Assembly (NCBI RefSeq): GCF_937425535.1
Contig: NZ_OW485601.1
Location: forward strand, 1,169,001-1,233,000
Source of the DNA: Rhodovastum atsumiense
GTDB taxonomy: Bacteria > Pseudomonadota > Alphaproteobacteria > Acetobacterales > Acetobacteraceae
Length of the DNA: 64,000 nucleotides
Direction of reading: 5' to 3'
Shown here: positions 1-8,043 of the stretch, one piece after another
How positions within the stretch are numbered: position 1 is the stretch's first letter
How the letters are laid out: the number at the start of each line of letters is the position of its first letter
Position numbers and translations under genes: made by a program
Notes under the pieces: model-generated
What the model was told of the DNA's origin: nothing
The model's database searches: none
The model's input: only the letters and a program-made list of their open reading frames with translations

Positions 1-2
1 TC

Positions 3-440
3 CCCACTTTGCCCCGCGCGGCCATCGCGGGAGCGTCCTGGGACCACCATGGGGCCATCATCCTGGTGCGCAACTGGGACGAAGCAGCCTCCCTCACCGA
101 CCGGCTTGCCCCCGAGCACCTGGAAGTCCTCACCCCGGACCCCGCCGCGTTCTTCGCGCAGGTCCGCCATGCGGGGGCCGCGTTTCTGGGCCCCTTCTGC
201 CCGGAAGCCGTGGGCGATTACGTCGCCGGGCCGAACCACGTGCTGCCCACCGGACGCACCGCACGCTTCGCCTCCGGGCTGTCGGTGTTCGACTTCCTCA
301 AGCGTACCACCTGGATCGCCGCCGACCAGGCCGCCCTGGAACGCGTCGGGCCGGCCGCCGTGGCACTGGCCGAGGCGGAAGGGCTTCAGGCACACGGACG
401 CAGCATCGCCGTGCGATTGGGGAACGGACCGGCAGACTGA
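3..440 (+). CDS. hisD: Histidinol dehydrogenase, C-terminal part (5'-truncated by window edge)
   Basis: Histidinol dehydrogenase oxidises L-histidinol to L-histidine in two NAD-dependent, Zn-dependent steps, the last reactions of histidine synthesis in the cytoplasm. Only about 146 C-terminal codons are present; the reading frame is open at the left edge. Seen: the family blocks APEHLE and GPNHVLPT, and SGLSVFDFLKRTTW near the end, which carry substrate- and metal-binding residues of the HisD C-terminal domain. The stop TGA is followed immediately by a composite hairpin repeat. Beginning and start codon are outside the window. Confidence 0.95.
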   Translation, partial: PTLPRAAIAGASWDHHGAIILVRNWDEAASLTDRLAPEHLEVLTPDPAAFFAQVRHAGAAFLGPFCPEAVGDYVAGPNHVLPTGRTARFASGLSVFDFLKRTTWIAADQAALERVGPAAVALAEAEGLQAHGRSIAVRLGNGPAD

Positions 441-441
441 C

Positions 442-520
442 GCGGGGCGTTGCCCCGCACCCACCAGGGCTTCGCCCTGGACCCAGCAGGGGCCAGAAGG
501 CCCCTGCACCCCATTTTGGC
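442..520. repeat. Composite hairpin repeat, copy 1 (after hisD)
   Basis: A string of short GC-rich palindromes: GGGGCGTTGCCCC, then CAGGGCTTCGCCCTGG, then AGGGGCCAGAAGGCCCCT followed by GCACCCCA. The same modules recur at 7861-8036, 12098-12170, 22055-22234, 37950-38020 and 45656-45802. The GTT-loop end abuts the hisD stop codon. It could act as a processing or termination structure in RNA; function is inference. Confidence 0.8.
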
Positions 521-608
521 GGCACCGGCCCTGTCGGCCCTCGCCTTGACCCAGGGGGGCGCCATGCGCATGGTGCGCCCCGCTTTGCAACCATGCTGAA
601 GGCAACGC

Positions 609-827
609 ATGTCAAAAGAAGACATGATCGAGTTCAGCGGAACGGTGACGGAACTGCTTCCGAACGCCATGTTCCGGGTGAAACTCGACAACGACCACGT
701 CATTCTCGCCCATACCAGCGGCAAAATGCGCAAGAACCGCATCCGCGTCCTGGCCGGCGACCGCGTCAACGTCGAGATGACGCCGTACGACCTGACCAAG
801 GGCCGCATCACCTTCCGATTCAAGTGA
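609..827 (+). CDS. infA: Translation initiation factor IF-1
   Basis: IF-1 occupies the A site of the 30S subunit during initiation together with IF-2 and IF-3. The 72-residue protein is exactly the family length and is a single S1-like OB fold from end to end, with the typical blocks [30 protein letters not shown] and [21 protein letters not shown]. An AAGG Shine-Dalgarno lies about six bases before the ATG. In many alphaproteobacteria infA precedes maf and an RNase E/G gene, as here. Confidence 0.98.
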   Translation: MSKEDMIEFSGTVTELLPNAMFRVKLDNDHVILAHTSGKMRKNRIRVLAGDRVNVEMTPYDLTKGRITFRFK

Positions 828-846
828 TCAGGCCGGGTCCACGCCC

Positions 847-1416
847 CTGCCCACGCTGATTCTCGCCTCGGCGAGCCCCCGACGGCTCGCCCTGTTGGCC
901 CAGATCGGTGTCACCCCCGACACCATCGCGCCCACCGACATCGACGAAACCCCCCGCCCGCGCGAATTGCCCCGCGCGGTCGCGCAACGCCTTGCCCACG
1001 CCAAGGCCGACGCCGCCGCAACCCCGGACACCTACGTCCTGGCCGCCGACACGGTGGTGGCCTGCGGCCGGCGCGTGCTGCCGAAACCGGAAACCGAGGC
1101 CGAGGCCCGCGCCTGCCTCGACCTGCTCTCCGGCCGCCGCCACCGGGTGATCACCGGCGTGGTGCTGCTCGGCCCCGACGGGCGCCGCGGCGAAAGGCTG
1201 GTGACCAGCATCGTCGCCTTCGCCCGCCTGACCGACCCGCAGAAACGCGCCTATCTCGACAGCGGCGAATGGCAGGGCAAGGCCGGCGGCTACGCCATCC
1301 AGGGCCGCGCCGCCGCCCATATCAGCTTTCTCTCGGGCAGCCATTCGAACGTGGTGGGCCTGCCGCTGTTCGAAACGGCACAATTGCTGCGCGGGCTCGG
1401 CTATCCGCTGCCGTGA
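847..1416 (+). CDS. maf: Maf-family nucleoside triphosphate pyrophosphatase, non-ATG start
   Basis: Maf proteins hydrolyse non-canonical or methylated NTPs to NMP and pyrophosphate. Seen: N-terminal SASPRR phosphate-binding motif, AADTVVACGRRVLPKP, and GKAGGYAIQG near residue 145, all Maf signatures; about 189 residues is normal. The start is the problem. The catalytic SASPRR motif is encoded at 868-885, but no in-frame ATG, GTG or TTG precedes it before an upstream stop. A TTG at 895 would delete the motif. I place the start at CTG 847, giving MPTLILASASPRR; this is inference. The stop overlaps the GTG of the next gene. Confidence 0.88.
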   Translation: MPTLILASASPRRLALLAQIGVTPDTIAPTDIDETPRPRELPRAVAQRLAHAKADAAATPDTYVLAADTVVACGRRVLPKPETEAEARACLDLLSGRRHRVITGVVLLGPDGRRGERLVTSIVAFARLTDPQKRAYLDSGEWQGKAGGYAIQGRAAAHISFLSGSHSNVVGLPLFETAQLLRGLGYPLP

Positions 1417-2528
1417 AGCTGCTCGCTGCCTGCAGCCCAGGCGAGGTGCGGGTCGCGGCCCATGACGGCACCGGCCTCGTCGATTTCGCGCTCTGGCGAC
1501 CGGGCGCGCCGGATGGCGTCGGCGACCTGCATCGCGGGCGCATCGCCGCCCGCGTGCCGGCCATGGCCGGCGCCTTCGTCCGACTCGACTCCGGCACCGA
1601 CGGTTTCCTGCCCGACAGCGAAGGCGGCGCCGGCCTGCCGGAAGGCAGCGGGCTCGGCGTCCGCATCTCCCGCGCGGCCCAGGGCGGCAAGGGACCGCGC
1701 CTGACCGCCCGACTGTCCGATGCCGAACGCGACCTGATCGGCACCGGCAAGCCCGCTTTGCTGCGCCGCGGCCCGGGCACGGTGGAACGGCTGGCCGCGC
1801 TGCACCCCGAGGCACCGGTCCTGCTCGACGATCCGGGCATGGCCGCCCGGCTGCGCCCGGCGCTCGGCGATCGCATCGCCCTGGTGGCGGCCGCCTTCGA
1901 CGATGCCGTCGCCGCCGAGGTGGCGGCACTGGCCGAACCGGTCGTCGACCTGCCCGGCGGCGCACGGTTGTCGGTGCATCCCACCCCTGCCCTGACCGCG
2001 ATCGATGTCGATCTCGGATCGGCCAGCGCAGCGCAGGCGGCGAAGGGGCGCGCGCAGATGGCCGCCAACCGGGGCCTGTTGCCGGCACTGGCCCGGCAGA
2101 TCCGGCTGCGCAACCTCTCGGGCGCGATCCTGGTCGATCTCGGCGGAATGGCGGCCGCGCGCCGGGCCAAACTCGCGCCCGATCTCGCGGCCGCGCTCGC
2201 CGCCGATCCGGCGCGACCACGCCTGCTCGGCTTCACCGCCCTGGGCCTGGCCGAGATCCTGCGCCCACGGGTGCACCCTCCGCTGCACGAATTGCTGGCC
2301 GGCCCGCACGCCGCCGGACTTGCGGCCCTGCGCACGGCCCTGGAAGCGTTGCTTGCCCATCCCGGGCAACGGGCCCCCGCGCTGCGGTGCACGCCGGCGA
2401 TCGCTGGCGCCCTGCAGGCCGACGGCGTCGCATTGGACGACTGGCGCCGCCGCGCGGGCGCCCCCATCTCCCTGCGTCCCGACCCGTCACTGCCCGCGCT
2501 GGCCTGGGTTCTCGAGGAATCGCCATGA
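1413..2528 (+). CDS. Ribonuclease E/G family protein (short, zinc-link-less form)
   Basis: RNase E/G enzymes are 5'-monophosphate-sensing endoribonucleases that cut AU-rich single-stranded RNA. The 371-residue product has an N-terminal S1-like segment, a middle RNase H-like part, and the block AILVDLGGM, equivalent to the catalytic aspartate strand IxDFIDM of RNase E. It ends with FTALGLAEI, the equivalent of the conserved GLVEMTR segment. The CPxCxG zinc-link of classical RNase E/G is absent, so it is a diverged member whose activity is uncertain. GTG start chosen for its 4-base overlap with maf; its stop overlaps yacG by ATGA. Confidence 0.85.
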   Translation: MKLLAACSPGEVRVAAHDGTGLVDFALWRPGAPDGVGDLHRGRIAARVPAMAGAFVRLDSGTDGFLPDSEGGAGLPEGSGLGVRISRAAQGGKGPRLTARLSDAERDLIGTGKPALLRRGPGTVERLAALHPEAPVLLDDPGMAARLRPALGDRIALVAAAFDDAVAAEVAALAEPVVDLPGGARLSVHPTPALTAIDVDLGSASAAQAAKGRAQMAANRGLLPALARQIRLRNLSGAILVDLGGMAAARRAKLAPDLAAALAADPARPRLLGFTALGLAEILRPRVHPPLHELLAGPHAAGLAALRTALEALLAHPGQRAPALRCTPAIAGALQADGVALDDWRRRAGAPISLRPDPSLPALAWVLEESP

Positions 2529-2743
2529 CCGAGCCACCGTTTTCCCGCTCCTCCGTCGGTCCGGCCCAGGGCGTGGCATCGCCCTGCCCCCTCTGCGGCA
2601 AACCCGCCCAGCCGAAGTTCCGGCCGTTCTGCAGCGCCCGCTGCGCCGATATCGACCTCGGCCGCTGGTTCAACGAGAGCTATCGCATCCCCGCGCAGGA
2701 GCCATCCGAAGAGCGTGACGAAAGTAGCGATTTGCCGGGTTGA
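2525..2743 (+). CDS. yacG: DNA gyrase inhibitor YacG (zinc protein)
   Basis: YacG binds GyrB and inhibits DNA gyrase in E. coli. This 72-residue protein has the four-cysteine zinc site CPLCGKP...FCSARC, followed directly by the family signature ADIDLGRWFNESYRIP. The start ATG overlaps the RNase stop (ATGA), so it is probably translated with maf and the RNase gene as one unit. The N-terminal 20 residues before the first Cys are unconserved. Confidence 0.95.
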   Translation: MTEPPFSRSSVGPAQGVASPCPLCGKPAQPKFRPFCSARCADIDLGRWFNESYRIPAQEPSEERDESSDLPG

Positions 2744-2792
2744 TCATGGCGCGAGGCTGGGCTATTTCCCCGGCCTCCAACGGCTCCGGCCT

Positions 2793-2868
2793 GCCCAGGT
2801 AGCTCAGTTGGTAGAGCATGCGACTGAAAATCGCAGTGTCGGTGGTTCGATTCCGCCCCTGGGCACCA
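2793..2868 (+). tRNA. tRNA-Phe (GAA)
   Basis: Complete 76-base cloverleaf: acceptor stem GCCCAGG pairs with CCTGGGC, discriminator A, encoded CCA. The anticodon loop CTGAAAA gives anticodon GAA (Phe), and the T-loop GGTTCGATTCC is canonical. It lies 50 bases after yacG, a common alphaproteobacterial neighbour. No integrase or duplicated 3' end is seen nearby. Confidence 0.97.
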
Positions 2869-3057
2869 TCTTGCAGCCGCTCCGGCATCAGCCGGTGACC
2901 TGTCCCCATTTCCCGCCTTCGCAGGACTGATCCGCAACGCCGCAACGGACCGGGACACCCGCGTCCTGATCCGGCGGCATGAGGCGAGGCCCCAGGCGGG
3001 CCGGGATGGAGCAATGCGATCCCTGACGGAATCGCCCCTCCCGGCCAGCGCCCTGCC

Positions 3058-4746
3058 TCAGCCGGCCCGTACCTTGCTCGCGAACGCCTGGATCTCGCTC
3101 TGCAACTCCGCTGCGTTGCGCGCGAGCTGGCCGGCGGCCCCCAGCACCTCGTTCGCCGAGGCACCGGTATCCTTGGTCGCCCGGCTGACATCGGCGATGC
3201 TGCTGGTGACGTCCTGGGTGCGCCGGGCCGTCTGGCTCACGCTCCGGGCGATCTCCGCCGTCGCGGAACCCTGCTCTTCCACCGCGGCGGCGATCGCGGA
3301 GGAAATGCCGCTCACCTCCTCGATGGTGGCCTTGATGGCGCTGATGGCACTGACCGCCCGCTCGGTCGCCTCCTGGATCTGCGAGATCTGCGCCGCGATC
3401 TCGCCGGTCGCCCTGGTGGTCTGCTGCGCCAGGCTCTTCACTTCGGAAGCCACCACGGCAAAGCCCTTCCCGGCCTCGCCGGCACGGGCTGCCTCGATGG
3501 TGGCATTGAGGGCGAGCAGATTGGTCTGGCCGGCGATGCTGCTGATCAGCTCGACCACCTGACCGATCTTGCCAGCCGCCTCCGCAAGGGCCCGCACGGT
3601 CGCATCGGTCCGCTGCGCGTCCTCGACCGCACGGCCGGCCACGCTGGTGGATTGCGCGACCTGGCGGCTGATCTCGTTGATGGAACTCGACAGCTCCTCG
3701 GAAACGGCGGCGATGGCCTGCACGCCGGAACTCGCCTCGGAGGCGGCCGTGGCCACGCTTTCGGCCTGCTGGCCGGACCGCGTCGCATTGGTCGACATCG
3801 ATCGCGCGGTCGCCTCCAACTGCGCCGACGCGGCCGAAAGCGGCGCCGTCAGCGCGGTCGCGCGGTCCTGGAAGCTACGCACGAACCCTTCCAGTTGCCG
3901 CGCCTTCTCCTGACGCGCCGCCTGCTCCGTGGATTGCGCCGTCGCCAGCCGCTCGCCGTCCGCCATGCGGTCGCGGAACACCACCAGCGCCGCGGCCATC
4001 TGCCCGACCTCGTCGGTGCGGTCCGTGCCGGTGACCGATACGGTGAAATCCTTCTCGGCCATCCGGCGCATGGCCTCGGTCATCGCACGCAGTGGCGTCG
4101 CGATGCCGCGCACCAGCACCCATCCCACGAGCAGGGCCGCCAGCACCCCCAACACCATGCCGCCGATCACCAGGACACGGCCAAAGGCATAATCCGTATC
4201 GGCGGTTTCACCCCAGCGATTGCCCTCACGGATATTGTATTCGATGTCGCGACGCAGCGCGGCCGTCAGCGGCCGCGTGATCGGCACCGATTCGCGCCGA
4301 TAGGTTTCCCGGCCAGTCTCTGTCTCACCTGCCGCAAGCTGGCCGGCAACCCGGTCCGCCATGGCAAAGAAGGCCGTCCCGAGCGGCTTGATCTCTCCAT
4401 AGATGCGCCGCTCCTCGTCGGTCGTGACCGTGGGTTCGTACTTGGCCGCCGTGGCGTCGTACTGGCGGCGCAGATGCTCAACCTGCTCACGGATCGGCCC
4501 CCGGCCCGCCTTGTCCGACGGATCGATGATGCCCCAGAGCAACGCGATGCGTGTGGCGGCAATGGATGATTGCAATTCCGAAACATACCCGATACCAAGC
4601 ATGTAGTTATCGGTAATTTCGTTGACGGTATCATTAAAACGCGAGAAAGTATGCAATGATAGAAACCCTATCAGACCGACAATAAAAAGCATGGCGGCGA
4701 ACGCTGCTGCAATCTTTCGGCTAATAGACATGGTGTCCACACGCAT
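3058..4746 (-). CDS. Methyl-accepting chemotaxis protein
   Basis: Transmembrane chemoreceptor that signals to CheA/CheW and the flagellar motor. In order: N-terminal membrane segment (residues about 10-32), a periplasmic four-helix-bundle-like sensor of about 160 residues, second membrane segment ([21 protein letters not shown]), HAMP linker ending in [12 protein letters not shown], and a long coiled-coil signalling domain. The hairpin tip is seen as [27 protein letters not shown] split over the tip, then [18 protein letters not shown], the CheA/CheW contact. No che genes are nearby. The ATG at 4746 is the first; MSISRK at 4731 is an alternative start. Confidence 0.95.
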   Translation of the reverse strand: MRVDTMSISRKIAAAFAAMLFIVGLIGFLSLHTFSRFNDTVNEITDNYMLGIGYVSELQSSIAATRIALLWGIIDPSDKAGRGPIREQVEHLRRQYDATAAKYEPTVTTDEERRIYGEIKPLGTAFFAMADRVAGQLAAGETETGRETYRRESVPITRPLTAALRRDIEYNIREGNRWGETADTDYAFGRVLVIGGMVLGVLAALLVGWVLVRGIATPLRAMTEAMRRMAEKDFTVSVTGTDRTDEVGQMAAALVVFRDRMADGERLATAQSTEQAARQEKARQLEGFVRSFQDRATALTAPLSAASAQLEATARSMSTNATRSGQQAESVATAASEASSGVQAIAAVSEELSSSINEISRQVAQSTSVAGRAVEDAQRTDATVRALAEAAGKIGQVVELISSIAGQTNLLALNATIEAARAGEAGKGFAVVASEVKSLAQQTTRATGEIAAQISQIQEATERAVSAISAIKATIEEVSGISSAIAAAVEEQGSATAEIARSVSQTARRTQDVTSSIADVSRATKDTGASANEVLGAAGQLARNAAELQSEIQAFASKVRAG

Positions 4747-5354
4747 CCATTATGTTTTCGACAGATCTATCCCATAAATAGTCATGACTAACGCTGAAAT
4801 TCAACGATATTCACATTTCCAAATAGATATGGATTTTGTGGAAGAAATTATAAATTGACACACAAACCGGCACCACACCAAGAACGTCTTCTTGGCAGGC
4901 AACGACTCTACTTTAATTAAACAACCCTCTTTCCGAAGGTCTTGTTTCTTGCTCATTTGAGTGAAATCAGGAGCTATTCTGGCCGTTACCACGGAACCGA
5001 TTACCGCGCGGGTCGGTCATTCTGTCGAGGCCTCGCCCGGGGACGCCCTGCGCCCTTCTCCTTGCCGCGAGCATGCAAGCGATCGCAGCAATCAATCTCA
5101 TTGTGGTGATGTGACGTCACAAGCACGTGCGATCACATCTGATCACATTATGGCACTACCCTGAAAAGTTGATAGTAGTAATTTGATATGTATCAGTGAT
5201 TGTATCGCTGATGCTCACAAAATGTTTTGCCTCGGCACCATCGCATTACGCGATCCAAATGCTAGGCTATGCGTATCGAATATGGCCCCGACGGGCCAGA
5301 CCACGCCGCTGGAAGATGAGGCGTGGTTTCACTATCAGCTATTGGATCCGCGGG
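4747..5354. other. AT-rich intergenic region between divergent genes
   Basis: About 600 bases without a convincing gene; short open frames have no family features and unlike composition. The part 4747-4980 is strikingly AT-rich compared with the flanks and probably holds the chemoreceptor promoter on the minus strand. The part 5100-5155 holds the palindrome and direct repeat annotated separately, and probably the promoter of the response regulator. Confidence 0.6.
5111..5150. promoter_or_regulatory. Palindrome plus tandem GATCACAT repeats (putative operator)
   Basis: GTGACGTCAC at 5111-5120 is a perfect 10-base palindrome. It is followed by two tandem copies of GATCACAT[C/T] starting at 5131 and 5141, one helical turn apart. 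The position, about 200 bases before the response-regulator start and in an AT-rich gap, fits a regulator-binding site. CRP/FNR-type proteins bind GTGA/TCAC half sites, but no regulator is identified. Confidence 0.45.
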
Positions 5355-6065
5355 ATGACCGAAAAGCGACCGATCCTGATTGCCGAGGATGACGCCGACC
5401 TGCTTGCCATGCTTATCGATGCTTTCGCCCAAACTGACGAATTCACGGCGATCGGCGTCAGCACCTGTGCCGCCGTCGCCCAGGCCGCCACCGCCCCCGA
5501 CCGCCGCATCGATGCCATCATCCTCGATCGCAAGCTGCCCGACGGCGACGGTTGCGATCTCTGCCTGCGCCTGCGCCGGTCGCTCGTCTACCTGCCCATC
5601 ATCATGCTGACCGGCGCGGGGGAACTCGACGACGTGGTCAGTGGCCTGGATGCCGGCGCCAATGACTACATCACCAAGCCCGTCAGGCTGCCCGTGCTGC
5701 TGGCCCGCCTGCGCGCCCAACTCCGCCTGGCCGACAACTCGGAAACCGCGGTGCTGCCACTGGGTCCGTACACCTTCAAGCCAGCCGACAAGCTGCTGGT
5801 GGACAGCACGACCAACCGCCGCATCCGCCTGACCCGCAAGGAAGTGGCATTGCTGAAATACCTGTGCCGCACCAACAACGTCACCGACCGCGAGACCTTG
5901 CTGCACGAAGTTTGGGGATATGGCGCGGACGTCGACACCCATACCCTGGAGACGCATATCTATCGCCTGCGCCAGAAGATCGAGCCCGAGCCCGGCCGGG
6001 CCCGGCTGCTGATCACCGAAAGTGGTGGCTATCGTCTCGACATCGGCGTCTCGGCCGCCGCCTGA
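5355..6065 (+). CDS. OmpR/PhoB-family response regulator (orphan)
   Basis: Two-component transcription regulator of 236 residues. The receiver domain (1-122) has the acidic pair D12/D13, phospho-acceptor D58 in IILDRKLPDGDG, T86 and K108 in TKPVR. The C-terminal winged helix runs from about 135 to 230, with LTRKEVALLKYL and DTHTLETHIYRLRQKIE, the OmpR recognition-helix signature. The open frame extends upstream to 5196 but that part is not family-like; the start MTEKRPILIAEDD at 5355 places the receiver correctly. No histidine kinase is adjacent, so the partner is unknown. Confidence 0.93.
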   Translation: MTEKRPILIAEDDADLLAMLIDAFAQTDEFTAIGVSTCAAVAQAATAPDRRIDAIILDRKLPDGDGCDLCLRLRRSLVYLPIIMLTGAGELDDVVSGLDAGANDYITKPVRLPVLLARLRAQLRLADNSETAVLPLGPYTFKPADKLLVDSTTNRRIRLTRKEVALLKYLCRTNNVTDRETLLHEVWGYGADVDTHTLETHIYRLRQKIEPEPGRARLLITESGGYRLDIGVSAAA

Positions 6066-6068
6066 CCG

Positions 6069-7841
6069 TCAGCCTGCGGCGCGCCGGTCGTCGAACTGCA
6101 AGGCGGCAAGGCGCGCGTACAGCCCGTTCGCCTGCACCAGCATCTCGTGCGTGCCGGTGGCCACCACCTGCCCGTCCTGCAGTACGACGATCCGGTCGGC
6201 CCGTCGCACCGTCGCGAGACGATGGGCAATGACGAGGGTGGTGCGCCCGTTCGACAGCCGCGCCAGCGCCTGCTGCACCGCCTGTTCCGATGCCGCGTCG
6301 AGGGCGCTGGTGGCCTCGTCCAGCAACAGGATCGCCGGATCGCGCAGGATCGCCCGGGCAATGGCGATGCGCTGACGCTGGCCACCGGAGAGGCGTACGC
6401 CCTTCTCTCCGAGATGGGTGTCGTAGCCCTCCGGCAGGTCGTCGAGGAAATCGGCGGCGGCGGCCCGGGCGGCGGCACGCACCTCGGCATCGGTGGCGTC
6501 GGGCCGGCCATAGCGGATATTGGTCCAGGCATCGGCCGAGAAGATCACCGGCTCCTGCGCCACCAGGCCGATGCGTCCGCGCAACTCGGCCGGATCGGTG
6601 GTGGCAATGTCGATGTCATCGACGCGCACGCATCCGGCCTGCGGATCGTAGAAGCGCAGCAGCAACTGAAAGACGGTGGTCTTGCCACTGCCGGACGGCC
6701 CCACCAGCGCCACCGTCTCCCCCTGCGCGACCTCGAGCCCGAAGTCACGCAAGGCCGGCCGGTCGGGGCGAGCGGGATAGAAGAAGGTCACGCCTTGAAA
6801 GGCGACATGGCCACGCGCCGGACGCGGCAGGGCAACCGGCCGGGCCGGCGCGGCGATCGCGGGGCGCTCGGCCAGCAGTTCCATCAGTCGTTCGGCAGCA
6901 CCGGCGGCCCGCTGCAGCTCGCCCCACAGCTCGCTGACCCCCGACAACGAGGTCGCCAACAAGACCGCGTAGAACACGAAAGCGGACAACTCGCCGCCGG
7001 TCATGCGGCCGGCGACGACCTCCCGGCCGCCGAGCCAGAGGCTGAGGGTGATCGCACCGAAACCCAGCAGAATCACCACCAGGATCAGCAAGGCCCGGGT
7101 GCGCACCCGCCGCAACGCCGCGGCGACCGAGCGCTGCACGCGGGCCGCGAAGCCGGCGCGATCGAGCGGCTCGTGCACGAAGGCCTGCACGGTGCGCAAC
7201 GCGTTCAGCGTCTCCTCGGCGAAGGCACCGAGATCGGCGACGCGGTCCTGCGAGATGCGTGACTGCCGCTTCTCGCGCCGCCCGAACAGGATCAACGGCA
7301 CCACGACCAGCGGCACCACGGCCAGCACCACGGCGGTCAGCGACGGGCTGGTCGCCAGCAGCATGGCGAAGGCACCCAGCAGCATCAGCAGGCCCCGCAG
7401 CCATTGCGAGATCGCCGAGCCCACCAGGGCCTGGATCAGCGAGGTGTCGGCGGTCAGGCGCGACAGCAGATCGCCGGTACGCGCGGTTTCGAAGAAAGCG
7501 GGCGAGAGCGAGATCAGGCGATCGAACACCGCCCGGCGCAGGTCGCCGGCGACACGCTCGCCAAGCCAGGAAACCAGGTAGAAGCGCCCGGCGGTCGCCA
7601 CCGCCAATGCGCCGATCACCAGGGCCATGACCGCGGCGGCACGGTTCAGGCGCGCCATGGCCAGCGCCGGGGACGCGGCGGTGGCGAAACCGTCATCGAT
7701 CAGGTGGCGCAGTCCCTGGCCAAGCAGCAGCACCAGACCGGCGGCCAGCAGCAATGCCACCACCGCCGCGAGCACGCGCCCGCGATAGGGCCACAGGAAG
7801 GGCACCAGCATGCGCAGCGCGGCAATGTCAGGAAACGCCAA
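6069..7841 (-). CDS. ABC exporter, fused permease-ATPase (MsbA/LipA-type)
   Basis: Homodimeric ABC exporter half-transporter of about 590 residues. An N-terminal six-helix membrane domain is followed by a nucleotide-binding domain with Walker A GPSGSGKTT, Q-loop VAQEPVIFS, signature LSGGQRQRIAIARAI, Walker B ILLLDEATSALD and H-loop IAHRLAT. The substrate (lipid, drug or peptide) cannot be told from sequence. The frame stays open upstream to 7910, but that part only translates a hairpin repeat. I prefer TTG 7841, about 9 bases after GGGAG; ATG 7811 is the alternative. It converges on the response regulator with 3 bases between stops. Confidence 0.93.
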   Translation of the reverse strand: MAFPDIAALRMLVPFLWPYRGRVLAAVVALLLAAGLVLLLGQGLRHLIDDGFATAASPALAMARLNRAAAVMALVIGALAVATAGRFYLVSWLGERVAGDLRRAVFDRLISLSPAFFETARTGDLLSRLTADTSLIQALVGSAISQWLRGLLMLLGAFAMLLATSPSLTAVVLAVVPLVVVPLILFGRREKRQSRISQDRVADLGAFAEETLNALRTVQAFVHEPLDRAGFAARVQRSVAAALRRVRTRALLILVVILLGFGAITLSLWLGGREVVAGRMTGGELSAFVFYAVLLATSLSGVSELWGELQRAAGAAERLMELLAERPAIAAPARPVALPRPARGHVAFQGVTFFYPARPDRPALRDFGLEVAQGETVALVGPSGSGKTTVFQLLLRFYDPQAGCVRVDDIDIATTDPAELRGRIGLVAQEPVIFSADAWTNIRYGRPDATDAEVRAAARAAAADFLDDLPEGYDTHLGEKGVRLSGGQRQRIAIARAILRDPAILLLDEATSALDAASEQAVQQALARLSNGRTTLVIAHRLATVRRADRIVVLQDGQVVATGTHEMLVQANGLYARLAALQFDDRRAAG

Positions 7842-7860
7842 ACAAGATGCTCCCGTGGTT

Positions 7861-8036
7861 GGCGGGGCGTTGCCCCGCGCCCCACCAGGGCTTCGCCCTG
7901 GACCGACCAAGGGCTTCGCCCTTGGAACCCGATTTTCTGTGCCGCGCAGCGCGAATGGGATCCAAGGGCCTTGTGGCCGTCACGCGAATGCGTGCCTGCG
8001 CACGACGGCAGGTCCAGGGCAGAGCCCTGGCCTTCC
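7861..8036. repeat. Composite hairpin repeat, copy 2 (between hydA and ABC exporter)
   Basis: The longest form of the element with at least five stem-loops: GGGGCGTTGCCCC, CAGGGCTTCGCCCTGG, CCAAGGGCTTCGCCCTTGG, a CGCAGCG module, CCAAGGGCCTTGTGGCC and CCAGGGCAGAGCCCTGG. It is nearly identical over the first 130 bases to copy 6 at 45656-45802. The last hairpin is eight bases from the hydA stop codon. Confidence 0.85.
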
Positions 8037-8043
8037 CTGACGT

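Noticed and set aside
2793-2868. tRNA-Phe as phage or island attachment site
   Set aside because: No integrase, no repeat of the tRNA 3' end and no change of gene content downstream. The same holds for tRNA-Val at 42523.
4801-4992. Minus-strand 63-codon open frame in the AT-rich gap
   Set aside because: No ribosome site, no homology-like features and composition of non-coding DNA; left as part of the intergenic region.
7861-8036. Composite repeat considered as CRISPR or attenuator array
   Set aside because: Modules differ in sequence and length, there are no spacers of constant size, and copies occur singly between unrelated genes.
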